Of a stretch of 64,000 bases of DNA, positions 17,760-26,694 are shown one piece after another (the stretch's first letter is position 1; each line of letters begins with the position of its first letter). Origin of the DNA: Clostridium_X cadaveris. GTDB lineage: Bacteria > Bacillota > Clostridia > Clostridiales > Clostridiaceae. Below the pieces are notes generated by a model. It made no database searches. It was not told the origin of the DNA and worked only from the letters and a program-made list of their open reading frames with translations. Position numbers and translations under genes: made by a program. The stretch lies in assembly GCF_039521325.1 (NCBI RefSeq), contig NZ_BAAACD010000029.1; one strand, given 5' to 3'.

Positions 17760-20126
17760 ATGAATAAAAAATCATTAAAAGTTTTAGAATTCGAAAAGAT
17801 AAAAGAAACCTTGAAAAAATATACAGCAAGCAGTGCTGGAAAGGCTCTCATAGAAGAATTAGAGCCATATGAATCATCTTATGAAGTTAGAAGGGCTCTT
17901 AGAGAAACAGAAGAGGCTTTAAAGCTTTTAGGGAAGAAAGGAAACCCTCCTTTTGAGGGATTATATGATGTACGCGATGCCATTGAAAGAGCTGGTAAAG
18001 GCGGAACTTTGATGGCTGGATCAATTCTTAAGATAGGTAATATGCTCCGTTGTGCAAGAAACCTAAAAGATTATATAGGAAGAAAAGAACAGGAAGAAGC
18101 ATATCCTCTTTTAGAAAACATATGTGAAGGGATAGTCCCGTTAAAATCCCTAGAGAATAGCATATTTAATATAATAATAAGCGAAGAAGAGATAGCTGAT
18201 AGTGCTAGTACAACTCTTTATAATATAAGAAAATCTCTTAGAGAAAAGAATTCATCTATAAGAGATAAAGTTAATGATTTTATAAGAAGCAACTCAAAGT
18301 ATCTTCAAGAAAATTTATATACTATGAGAGGCGAACGTTATGTAGTACCAGTAAAAGCAGAATTTAAGGGATCAGTTAATGGCTTAGTTCATGATCAAAG
18401 TTCTTCGGGTGCCACACTATTTATGGAACCTATAACTTTAGTTAAACTAAACAATGACATAAAAGAACTTATGCTTAAGGAAAAGGCAGAAATTGAAAGG
18501 CTTCTTGCAGAATTATCAGCTAAGATATATGAAAATATAAATGCAGTAAATATAGATAGCAAAATAGTATGGGAAATGGATTTTATATTTGCCAAAGCTA
18601 AATATGCTAGCGATATAAATGGAATATGTCCAGAAGTAAATGATGATGGAAGTTTTGATATAGTAGAGGGAAGACATCCTTTGATTGACAGAAATATAGT
18701 TGTTCCTTCAAGTATGGAGCTAGGAAAAGAATTTACTTCTGTAGTTATAACTGGACCTAATACAGGGGGTAAAACTGTAACTTTAAAAACAATAGGACTT
18801 ATGCATATAATGGCATTAAGTGGAATACTTATACCTGCTAGAGAAAATTCTTCAATAGCATTTTATAAAGAAATATTTGCGGATATAGGAGATGAGCAAA
18901 GCATAGAGCAGAGTTTATCTACATTTTCATCCCACATGACTAATATAGTAAATATAATTGAAAAAGCAGATAAGGAATCATTAGTGCTATTTGATGAACT
19001 TGGAGCAGGAACAGATCCTACAGAAGGTGCAGCACTTGCTATATCTATTTTAGAGTATCTAAAAAATAGGAAAGTAAAGATTATAGCAACTACACACTAT
19101 AGTGAGCTTAAAGTTTATGGTCTTAAAACTGATGGAGTAGAAAATGCATCGGTAGAATTTGATGTAGAAACTTTAAAACCAACCTATAGGCTATTGCTAG
19201 GCATACCAGGAAAGTCAAATGCCTTTGAAATATCAAAACGACTTGGTCTTATAGATAATATCATAGATGATGCAAGGACGCTAATATCAACTGATTCTTT
19301 AAAGTTTGAAGATGTAATCGAAAATCTTCAAAGCAAAAGCATTAAAGCTGAAAGAGACGCAATGCTTGCAAGCAGTCTAAAAGAACAGTCTATGACTTTA
19401 AAAGAGGAATATGAAAAGAAACTTAAATCTCTAGAAAAAGTTAGAGAAAGAGAGATAAATGAAGCTAAAAGAGAAGCAAGAAATCTCTTAAGAGCTGCAA
19501 AAGAAGATGCTGATAAAATATTAAAAGATATGAGAGATCTAGAGAAGCTCGGATACAGCTCAGAGGCAAGAGGATTATTAGAAATAGAGAGAAAGAAATT
19601 AAAAGATAAGCTTGAAAAGCATGAGGAAAAGATTGATTTATCATCAAAAACTAAGGGAAAAGGTATTAAGGAAGTCAAACTTGGAATGGATGTTATGCTT
19701 CCATCTTTAAATCAAAAGGTAACAATTATTTCTATGCCTGATAGCAAAGGGGAAGTTCAAGTTCAAGCTGGAATAATGAAAATAAATGTTAAAGTTAAGG
19801 ACTTAACTGAAATTTCTTCTACAGAAGATATTAAACAAAATAAGATTAAATCAAAGAGAGAAGTTAAGCTTAATATGAGAACTACATCATCTTCAGTTGA
19901 TTTAAGAGGTATGGATGGTCAGGAGGCCGAGTATACTGTAGATAAATATTTAGATGAAGCCTATTTAGCTGGGCTTCCAGAAGTTTCTATAATCCACGGA
20001 AAAGGTACTGGAATCTTAAGGAAGGTTATAAATGACCTATTAAAAGCTCATCCGCATGTAAAAAATTATAGATTGGGTGAGTACGGAGAAGGTGGAAGCG
20101 GAGTTACCATAGTACAATTAAAGTAG
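17760..20126 (+). CDS. mutS2: Endonuclease/ribosome-rescue ATPase MutS2
   Basis: A 788-residue MutS2. The ATPase has Walker A GPNTGGKTVTLKT and Walker B LVLFDELGAGTDPTEG; a long coiled coil spans about residues 515-630. The C-terminal Smr nuclease domain carries VDLRGMDGQEAE and SIIHGKGTGILR. MutS2 was linked to recombination control and, in Bacillus, to splitting collided ribosomes. Two ATG codons are adjacent. I chose 17760, since GAGGTG would be only 2 nt from the ATG at 17757. It follows the U32 gene by 11 nt. Confidence 0.95.
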   Translation: MNKKSLKVLEFEKIKETLKKYTASSAGKALIEELEPYESSYEVRRALRETEEALKLLGKKGNPPFEGLYDVRDAIERAGKGGTLMAGSILKIGNMLRCARNLKDYIGRKEQEEAYPLLENICEGIVPLKSLENSIFNIIISEEEIADSASTTLYNIRKSLREKNSSIRDKVNDFIRSNSKYLQENLYTMRGERYVVPVKAEFKGSVNGLVHDQSSSGATLFMEPITLVKLNNDIKELMLKEKAEIERLLAELSAKIYENINAVNIDSKIVWEMDFIFAKAKYASDINGICPEVNDDGSFDIVEGRHPLIDRNIVVPSSMELGKEFTSVVITGPNTGGKTVTLKTIGLMHIMALSGILIPARENSSIAFYKEIFADIGDEQSIEQSLSTFSSHMTNIVNIIEKADKESLVLFDELGAGTDPTEGAALAISILEYLKNRKVKIIATTHYSELKVYGLKTDGVENASVEFDVETLKPTYRLLLGIPGKSNAFEISKRLGLIDNIIDDARTLISTDSLKFEDVIENLQSKSIKAERDAMLASSLKEQSMTLKEEYEKKLKSLEKVREREINEAKREARNLLRAAKEDADKILKDMRDLEKLGYSSEARGLLEIERKKLKDKLEKHEEKIDLSSKTKGKGIKEVKLGMDVMLPSLNQKVTIISMPDSKGEVQVQAGIMKINVKVKDLTEISSTEDIKQNKIKSKREVKLNMRTTSSSVDLRGMDGQEAEYTVDKYLDEAYLAGLPEVSIIHGKGTGILRKVINDLLKAHPHVKNYRLGEYGEGGSGVTIVQLK

Positions 20127-20143
20127 TTATAGGAGAGAGTTTA

Positions 20144-20587
20144 ATGATATTAGTTAGCGCATGCTTATGTGGAGTAAACTGTAAATATAGCGGTGGCAAT
20201 AATTTTAATGATAAAGTGCATGAACTTTTTAAAGATGGAAAAGCAATGCCTATATGTCCGGAAGTTTTAGGTGGTCTAGATACTCCAAGACCTCCACATG
20301 AGATAATAGATGGGGACGGTAGAGGTGTGTTAGATGGAATATGTAAAGTTAAATCAAAAAATAATATTGACTCAACTGAGGCTTTTCTAAAAGGTGCTTA
20401 TGAAACTTTAAATATTGCAAAAACAATTGATCCAGAATATATAATTTTAAAAGCTAATAGTCCGTCTTGTGGATTCAAAAATATATACAACGGAAAATTT
20501 GATGGAAGTAAGATTCATGGAAATGGTGTAACTGCAGAACTTCTTTTTCAACATGGATATAAGATTCTTACAGAAGAAGATTTATAA
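20144..20587 (+). CDS. DUF523 protein, thiouracil desulfurase (TudS)-like
   Basis: This 147-residue protein has the DUF523 signature: SACLCGVNCKYSGG at the N-terminus, PICPEVLGGLDTPRPP in the middle and KANSPSCG near residue 107. One characterised member, TudS, uses three of these cysteines to hold a [4Fe-4S] cluster that removes sulfur from 2-thiouracil. The cysteines are present here, so the same chemistry is plausible but not shown. It follows mutS2 by 17 nt and is probably on the same transcript. Confidence 0.8.
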   Translation: MILVSACLCGVNCKYSGGNNFNDKVHELFKDGKAMPICPEVLGGLDTPRPPHEIIDGDGRGVLDGICKVKSKNNIDSTEAFLKGAYETLNIAKTIDPEYIILKANSPSCGFKNIYNGKFDGSKIHGNGVTAELLFQHGYKILTEEDL

Positions 20588-20713
20588 ACCGAATTCTTAA
20601 ATTTCATGCGGAGCTTTAACTTCATCTAAAGGTTAGAAGTCGGTATCTAAGGACGTTGATTAAAAATAGGTGTGAGTGTTACAACAGTTATCTATCAGAT
20701 AAAAAGAGAAGAT
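20588..20713 (+). other. Unassigned, possibly structured non-coding stretch
   Basis: This gap between the DUF523 gene and the decarboxylase terminator has no open frame of note. It is visibly less A+T-rich than its flanks and contains paired segments: CTTTAAC with GTTAGAAG (one bulge), GTTG with CAAC, and TATCT with AGATA enclosing the latter. It could be a small RNA or the end of a decayed mobile element. I do not recognise it. Confidence 0.3.
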
Positions 20714-20768
20714 AAAAAAAGGTTGTATCAAAACGATTTTCAGAATCGTATTTGATACAACCTTTTTT
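20714..20768. terminator. Bidirectional terminator before the decarboxylase 3' end
   Basis: GGTTGTATCAAA (20721-20732) pairs with TTTGATACAACC (20751-20762), with a nested ACGATT/AATCGT stem inside. Seven A precede it and six T follow, so it can end transcripts from both sides. Confidence 0.9.
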
Positions 20769-22227
20769 ATTTCACAACTTTTATATTTTCTACGCTAGGA
20801 TCTTCTGTACCTTGAACATATAGACCTACTCTTTTTAAATCTTCAACATAATCTATGATTTCTTTTGTAATTATCTCACCAGGACATAGTACTGGTATTC
20901 CTGGAGGATAAGCCATTAAAAATTCACTGCTGATATGATTTATGCTTTCCTTTAAAGGTAGTGAGATCTTATCACTATTAAAAGCAGCACGAGGGATTAA
21001 TTTTAATTCAGGAATGTTTGGAATATCTAAAAAGTCTGGTTTTGAATCGTTCTTTCCTAAAAATTCATCACTAATTTCTTTTAAAGCATTAAGCAATTTA
21101 TCCATTGCATCTTTAGTATCTCCGAAAGATCCAACTGCAAGTACACTATATAAATCAGAAAGTTCCATTTGTATATGATATTTGTTTGATAAAATCATAT
21201 CTAAGTCATACCCGGTTATACCTAAGTCCCTGCAAGTTATAGTTATTTTTGTGGGATCCAAAGCAAATACTCCTGGAGTATTTAAGATTTCATCTCCAAA
21301 ACAATAAAATCCAGGAATTTTATTTATTTCTTTTCTAACATAATTAGAAAGTTCTATGGCTTTATCTAATAATTCAGTTCCATTTAAAGCGATTTGACGT
21401 CTCGCACAATCTAAAGAAGCCATAAGTATATAAGAAGGTGAAGTTGTCTGCAAAAGGCTTAAAATTTGATGAACTCTATTTATATCTATATATTTAGATT
21501 TAACCTGTAAAAGTGAGCATTGAGTTAAAGCTCCTATAATTTTATGAGTACTTTGAGCACAGATATCTGCACCAGCCTTCATAGCAGATATAGGCAAATT
21601 TTGATTAAATCCTAAGTGAGGACCGTGAGCCTCATCTACGATAAGAGGTATGTTGTGACTATGAACTATATCAGCAATACTTTTTATATCAGTAGCTACA
21701 CCATAATAAGTAGGGTTTATAATAAGAACTGCTTTTGCTTCTGGATGTTCTTTTAAAGTATTTCTAACGGTATCAGGTGTTACACCATGAGCTATACCTA
21801 GTTTTTTATCGAGCTCTGGCTGCATATATACTGGTTTAGCACCGCTTAATATTATTCCGGCAGTTACAGATTTGTGTACATTTCTAGGTATTATTATAGT
21901 ATCTCCTTCATTGACTACTGACATTATCATAGCCTGTATGGCACCAGAAGTTCCATGTATTGAAAAGAAAGCTGCATCAGAGCCATAAGCATCAGCTGCT
22001 AATTCTTGAGCTTTTTTTATAGGACCAGTTGGATGATGCAAGCTGTCCACAAGTTTGAAAACAGTAACATCAATTTTAAATGGATTTAAGCCCATAAATT
22101 TTTTGAACTCTTCATCTATACCAATTCCCTTTTTATGGCCAGGAACATGAAAAGGAATGGTCTCCCTGTTTACATATTCCATTAGTGCATCGAATAAAGG
22201 AGTTTCATTTTGATTTAATTTATACAC
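20767..22227 (-). CDS. speA: Orn/Lys/Arg decarboxylase family protein (SpeA-like)
   Basis: The 486-residue PLP enzyme belongs to the short Orn/Lys/Arg decarboxylase family that includes Bacillus SpeA. Features are PFHVPGHKKG near the start, FSIHGTSGA in the cofactor region, VDEAHGPHLGF with the PLP aspartate, and the Schiff-base lysine in STHKIIGALTQ. The likely product is agmatine or another polyamine precursor; the exact substrate is not fixed by sequence. I chose GTG 22227 because an AGGTG site lies 9 nt upstream; the longer GTG at 22239 is inside that site. Single gene with its own terminator. Confidence 0.85.
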   Translation of the reverse strand: MYKLNQNETPLFDALMEYVNRETIPFHVPGHKKGIGIDEEFKKFMGLNPFKIDVTVFKLVDSLHHPTGPIKKAQELAADAYGSDAAFFSIHGTSGAIQAMIMSVVNEGDTIIIPRNVHKSVTAGIILSGAKPVYMQPELDKKLGIAHGVTPDTVRNTLKEHPEAKAVLIINPTYYGVATDIKSIADIVHSHNIPLIVDEAHGPHLGFNQNLPISAMKAGADICAQSTHKIIGALTQCSLLQVKSKYIDINRVHQILSLLQTTSPSYILMASLDCARRQIALNGTELLDKAIELSNYVRKEINKIPGFYCFGDEILNTPGVFALDPTKITITCRDLGITGYDLDMILSNKYHIQMELSDLYSVLAVGSFGDTKDAMDKLLNALKEISDEFLGKNDSKPDFLDIPNIPELKLIPRAAFNSDKISLPLKESINHISSEFLMAYPPGIPVLCPGEIITKEIIDYVEDLKRVGLYVQGTEDPSVENIKVVK

Positions 22228-22398
22228 TTTGATAAACACCTACTTTCATATAATTAAAATTCTGTCGAATTTAAAACCCAATAAAATCAATAATATTATA
22301 TGTTATAGCATATGAAATTGCAATATACAATAAAATTTTTAAAATTGAGGAATAATAATTTATGATATGGCAATAATAAGGAAAAGGAGGGATAAATT

Positions 22399-22962
22399 AT
22401 GGAATGTTTAAATTTAAAAAAGAGAACAGTAAATTCAGGGCATAGTGCTAAAAAATTAAGAAGACAGGGGTTAGTACCTGGAATATTATATGGAGGAAAT
22501 AGACAAAATTTCTTGTTTGAAATAGGAGAAATGGATCTTAATAGAGAAATTTTGAATAATGGTGAATTTGGGTTGGTAAACATAAATATAGATGGACATG
22601 ATGAAAAAGCTCTTATAAAGGAAGTACAAAAAAATCCTGTAACTCATGAAATAATTCATATAGATTTAGAAAGTGTAGATAACTCTAAGATAGTTAATGC
22701 TGAAGTTCCGATAAAATATTATAATGAAAGCTTACTTAAGAAAAATGGAGCTATAGTTCAAAAAGAAAAAGGAACTATAATGGTAAAGTGTAGTTCAGAA
22801 AATATACCTAAATATATAGAGATAGATTTAAAGGACAGACATTCTAGAGCTATAAGAGTAAATGATGTTGAGTTTGGTGAAACAATTGATTTCTTAGAAT
22901 CACCAGAAACTATATTAGCAAGCATAACATATACTAAGAGAGATGAATCAGCTGATGATTAA
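22399..22962 (+). CDS. rplY: 50S ribosomal protein L25 / general stress protein Ctc
   Basis: The 187-residue protein has the L25 domain at about residues 1-90, which binds 5S rRNA, and the C-terminal TL5/Ctc beta domain at about 95-180. The motif KKLRRQGLVPGILYGG at residues 15-30 is typical. AAGGAGGG precedes the ATG. Single gene with a strong terminator. In Bacillus the homologue is under stress control; no such promoter is evident here. Confidence 0.93.
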   Translation: MECLNLKKRTVNSGHSAKKLRRQGLVPGILYGGNRQNFLFEIGEMDLNREILNNGEFGLVNINIDGHDEKALIKEVQKNPVTHEIIHIDLESVDNSKIVNAEVPIKYYNESLLKKNGAIVQKEKGTIMVKCSSENIPKYIEIDLKDRHSRAIRVNDVEFGETIDFLESPETILASITYTKRDESADD

Positions 22963-22981
22963 TAAATGATTATAATATGAG

Positions 22982-23013
22982 AACTTAAGCTTATTAAAAG
23001 CTTAAGTTTTTTT
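22982..23013 (+). terminator. Terminator after the L25 gene
   Basis: AACTTAAGCTT pairs perfectly with AAGCTTAAGTT around ATTAA and ends in seven T. Confidence 0.93.
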
Positions 23014-23088
23014 ATATTATCAATTTGTGAATATAATAAATATAATATATTACAATATTAAAGATATTTGTATAATAGTAAAAAAAAC

Positions 23089-23118
23089 TTGGTTAATTCA
23101 GTAAATTTGTAGTATAAT
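23089..23118 (+). promoter_or_regulatory. Probable promoter of the phosphoglucomutase gene
   Basis: TTGGTT (23089-23094) and TATAAT (23113-23118) with an 18-nt spacer, about 36 nt upstream of the ATG. Confidence 0.6.
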
Positions 23119-23153
23119 GAAGATACTATTAGTAGTAAATAGGAGGAGTAATA

Positions 23154-24881
23154 ATGGCTTATTTGGAGAAATATAACAGCTGGATGAAATCTGCTTTTAT
23201 AGATGAAATGACTAAAAAAGAATTGCAAGCAATAAAAGATGAAAAAGAAATTGAGGATAGATTTTATAAAGAGTTAGAATTTGGGACTGGTGGCTTAAGA
23301 GGTATAATAGGAGCTGGCACAAATAGAATGAATATATATACTGTTAGCAAGGCATCTCAAGGATTTGCTAATTTTTTAAATTCTAATTATAATAAGCCAT
23401 CAGTAGCTATAGCTTATGATTCTAGAAATATGTCTATAGAGTTTGCAATGGCTACCGCATTAACTCTATGCGCTAACGGTGTAAAAGTATATTTATATGA
23501 ATCTTTAAGACCAACGCCTATGTTATCATTTGCAGTAAGAGAGCTTAAATGTAGTGGAGGAGTTGTAATAACGGCTTCTCATAATCCTAAAGAGTATAAT
23601 GGGTATAAGGTATATGGCCCTGATGGGGGACAAGTAACAGATAATGATGCTAAATCAATTTTAAGTTTTATAAATAAAGTAGCTGATTTTAAAGATGTAA
23701 AGTCTATTTCTGAAGAAAAAGCATTAGCAGAAGGATTATTAGAAATAATAGGTGAAGATATTGATAAAAGATATATAGAAAATGTAAAAGCTTTATCTAT
23801 ACAAAAGAATCTTATAAGAGATAAAGCATCTGAACTAAAAGTTATCTACACTCCTATACACGGAACAGGAAACATTCCAGTGAGAAGAGTGCTTAAAGAA
23901 CTAGGATACACTAATGTAGAAGTTGTGAAAGAACAGGAACTTCCTGATGGAAATTTCCCAAGTGCTCCATATCCTAATCCTGAGGACCCTAAAGTATTTG
24001 CTATAGCTTTAGATATGGCTAAAACTTATAATCCTGACATAATATTCGGAACTGACCCAGATTGTGACAGGATAGGAGTAGTAGTAAAAGATAGAGCAGG
24101 AGAATTTAAAGTATTAACAGGAAATCAAACGGGAATACTTCTTACTAATTATATATTAAAATCACTAAAGGAAACTAATTCTTTGCCGGAAAATGGAGTA
24201 GTGATAAAAACTATAGTAACATCCGAAGGAGCGAAGAAGATAGCAGAAAAGTTTAATGTGGAGCTTCAAGATGTCCTTACAGGTTTTAAATATATAGGTG
24301 AAAAGATTAAAGAATTTGAAGAAAATAGCGACAAGAAATATATCTTTGGATTTGAGGAAAGCTATGGATATCTTTATGGAACATATGCTAGGGATAAGGA
24401 TGCAGTTGTCGCAGCAGCTATAATATGCGAAATGGCTCTTTACTACAAGACAAAAGGTATGAGCCTATATGAAGCCTTACTTGATCTTTATGAAGAATAT
24501 GGATGCTTTAAGGAAACTTTAGTGTCTATAGAGCTTAAAGGTAAAGATGGTCAGGAAAAAATAGCTTCTTGTATAGAGTATTTAAGACATTCTATGAAAG
24601 CCGCTATAGGAGATTGTAGAATAGTAAGTAAATTAGATTATAAGCTAGGAATAGAAAAAAATCTTATAACATTTGAAGAACATACTATAAATCTACCAAA
24701 ATCAAATGTTTTAAAGTTCATACTAGAAGATGGATCATGGTTTGTAGTGAGACCATCAGGGACAGAACCTAAGATGAAAATTTATATAGCTGTAGTAGGA
24801 AAAGATATAGAAGATAGCGAAGATAAAATGAATAAATTTAAGGAAAAGATCACAAAAATAATAGATGAATCATTAAAATAA
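23154..24881 (+). CDS. pgcA: Phospho-sugar mutase (alpha-phosphoglucomutase)
   Basis: The 575-residue enzyme interconverts glucose 6-phosphate and glucose 1-phosphate, the donor for GalU encoded 3.3 kb downstream. The phosphoserine loop is TASHNPKEYNGYK near residue 140. The metal-binding loop is FGTDPDCDRIGV near 300, the sugar-binding loop GFEESYGYL near 400, and the phosphate-binding loop RPSGTEPKMKIY near 530. AGGAGG precedes the ATG. Phosphomannomutase activity cannot be excluded, but the PgcA type fits best. Confidence 0.92.
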   Translation: MAYLEKYNSWMKSAFIDEMTKKELQAIKDEKEIEDRFYKELEFGTGGLRGIIGAGTNRMNIYTVSKASQGFANFLNSNYNKPSVAIAYDSRNMSIEFAMATALTLCANGVKVYLYESLRPTPMLSFAVRELKCSGGVVITASHNPKEYNGYKVYGPDGGQVTDNDAKSILSFINKVADFKDVKSISEEKALAEGLLEIIGEDIDKRYIENVKALSIQKNLIRDKASELKVIYTPIHGTGNIPVRRVLKELGYTNVEVVKEQELPDGNFPSAPYPNPEDPKVFAIALDMAKTYNPDIIFGTDPDCDRIGVVVKDRAGEFKVLTGNQTGILLTNYILKSLKETNSLPENGVVIKTIVTSEGAKKIAEKFNVELQDVLTGFKYIGEKIKEFEENSDKKYIFGFEESYGYLYGTYARDKDAVVAAAIICEMALYYKTKGMSLYEALLDLYEEYGCFKETLVSIELKGKDGQEKIASCIEYLRHSMKAAIGDCRIVSKLDYKLGIEKNLITFEEHTINLPKSNVLKFILEDGSWFVVRPSGTEPKMKIYIAVVGKDIEDSEDKMNKFKEKITKIIDESLK

Positions 24882-24888
24882 TAATTTT

Positions 24889-24925
24889 GTTCATCCTTGC
24901 TATATTTTTAGTAGCAAGGATGAAC
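24889..24925 (+). terminator. Strong hairpin after the phosphoglucomutase gene, weak T tract
   Basis: GTTCATCCTTGCTA (24889-24902) pairs perfectly with 24912-24925 around a 9-nt loop. Only three T follow, so termination may be partial and the TPR gene 17 nt downstream may be cotranscribed. Confidence 0.6.
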
Positions 24926-24942
24926 TTTGAAAGGATGTTTTT

Positions 24943-26004
24943 ATGAATTTAAAAGAAAAGCTTTCAGAATTAATTTTTTTAGAGGTAAAGACTAAGGAAT
25001 TAGAAAAGCTTTTGAATGTAAGCATTGATTGGAATGAGGAAGCTTTGTTTATGCCAATTAGCGCAAGTTATCTTTCTAAAAATATTAACGATAATAACAA
25101 AATAGATAACATACCTGTTTCTGAATTTATATTTGGAATGGCGCTAACAATTGGATGTGACAAAGAATTCAGATTTAATAATATATATAAGACTCTTATC
25201 AAAGAAATACCTGATGCAGTGTTTTATATTAAAAGTGTTGTTGCAGATTTTGTAAAAAATGAGAAGCTGGTATCTGCTTATGCTGTAGTGAAAGGCCTTA
25301 TTGAAATAGAGGTAAATGAGGATAATTATGAAAAATCATTGATAATAGCTGAAGCTTTAAGACAGAAAAACAGTGAATATAGAGATGAAGAACTTGTTAT
25401 AATTGAGTCTATGAAAAATAAAGTTGAAAGTCCATTACCATACTTTTATGAATCTCTTATATATAAAGATGATGAAAGATATGATATGGCTATAATATCT
25501 TTGGATACATATTTTAAAAAGGGCGGAAAAAGAGAAACTCAAATTTTAGAGTTTGAAGAATGGCTTAGAAAATCTTCTAATTATGAAAAAGCTAAAGAAA
25601 TTTTATATGAAGATCCATCTAAAGCATTAGAACTATTTTTGCCATTATTAGATGAAAATAGCGATAATCCTCTTATGTATTATCATATAGCTATTGCTTA
25701 TAGGTTGATTAATAATTATGAAAAGGCAATTTACTATCTAAATGAATCCGTAAATTTAGATGAGGACATATTAGAAGTTGTAAATGAATTGGGACTCAAC
25801 TATGCATCTTTGGGTGATTATGAAAGTGCATTAATTTACTTTAAAAAAGCATTTGAAGTCACAGGAAACATAGAATTCTGTACAAATATAATAATGTGTT
25901 ATTTAAATTTAAATAACATGAAAGAGGCAAAAAAATATTTTGAGAAGGGAGAACAAATAGATAAAGAGGATGAGATTTTAAAAGACATTAAGAGATATTT
26001 CTAA
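24943..26004 (+). CDS. Tetratricopeptide-repeat protein
   Basis: A 353-residue acidic protein without a signal peptide. The C-terminal third holds TPR units, for example PLMYYHIAIAYRLINNYEKA and ELGLNYASLGDYESALIYFK, likely a protein-binding scaffold. The first 200 residues are helical and not recognised. It ends 14 nt before the Wzz-like gene, so it probably belongs to the exopolysaccharide transcript. A role in assembly or regulation there is inference. Confidence 0.75.
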   Translation: MNLKEKLSELIFLEVKTKELEKLLNVSIDWNEEALFMPISASYLSKNINDNNKIDNIPVSEFIFGMALTIGCDKEFRFNNIYKTLIKEIPDAVFYIKSVVADFVKNEKLVSAYAVVKGLIEIEVNEDNYEKSLIIAEALRQKNSEYRDEELVIIESMKNKVESPLPYFYESLIYKDDERYDMAIISLDTYFKKGGKRETQILEFEEWLRKSSNYEKAKEILYEDPSKALELFLPLLDENSDNPLMYYHIAIAYRLINNYEKAIYYLNESVNLDEDILEVVNELGLNYASLGDYESALIYFKKAFEVTGNIEFCTNIIMCYLNLNNMKEAKKYFEKGEQIDKEDEILKDIKRYF

Positions 26005-26018
26005 GGGGGAAATCAAAC

Positions 26019-26690
26019 ATGGATTTAAAGCAATGCTTTAATACTATAGTAAAAAGAAAATATTTAATCATTATAATAACTTTAGCAGCGACTTTAATAA
26101 GTGCTATTTTTAGTTATTTTTTAATTAAACCAGTTTATAAAGCTGATATTTCTGTAATAATAGGTCAAGCTCAAACAGATGGAGCAAAAACTAATCAAAA
26201 TTATAATGACATGCTTATGTACCAAAAGATGGTTAAAACTTATGGAGAATTTGCTAAGTCAAGAACTGTAGCTAGCGATGTTATAGAAAAATTAGCTTTA
26301 GATAAATCTGTAGATCAATTATTAGCTATGATTACTGTGGCACCGAAAGGAGATACGGATTTTTTAACTATTACAGTTGAATCTAAGGACAAGGGAGAAG
26401 CAGTATTAATAGCCAATCAAATGGCGAAATCTTTAAAAGAAGTTAGTAAAGAAGTTAGACAAGCAGACAATGTACAGCTTTTAGATGAAGCGCTTCCACC
26501 TAAAGGCCCAGCTAGTCCAAAACCTATTTTAAATATGGCTATAGCGTTCTTTTTGGGTCTTATGGTTTCAGTTGGAATAACATTTTTGCTTGAATATCTT
26601 GATAACACTATAAAGGATGAAGATGAATTAGAAGAACTTGTTGGACTACCTGTAATAGGTAATATACCATTGATAAAGGAGGCGAAGTAA
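26019..26690 (+). CDS. Wzz/YveK-type polysaccharide chain-length and kinase-activator protein
   Basis: The 223-residue protein has two membrane segments, about residues 17-37 and 172-192, enclosing an extracellular Wzz domain. A short cytosolic tail ends DEDELEELVGLPVIGNIPLIKE. Proteins of this type (CapA, CpsC, YveK) control polymer length and activate the partner tyrosine kinase, which starts 4 nt later. Before the second segment there is a proline motif, PPKGPASPKP, typical of the family. Confidence 0.9.
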   Translation: MDLKQCFNTIVKRKYLIIIITLAATLISAIFSYFLIKPVYKADISVIIGQAQTDGAKTNQNYNDMLMYQKMVKTYGEFAKSRTVASDVIEKLALDKSVDQLLAMITVAPKGDTDFLTITVESKDKGEAVLIANQMAKSLKEVSKEVRQADNVQLLDEALPPKGPASPKPILNMAIAFFLGLMVSVGITFLLEYLDNTIKDEDELEELVGLPVIGNIPLIKEAK

Positions 26691-26694
26691 TATA

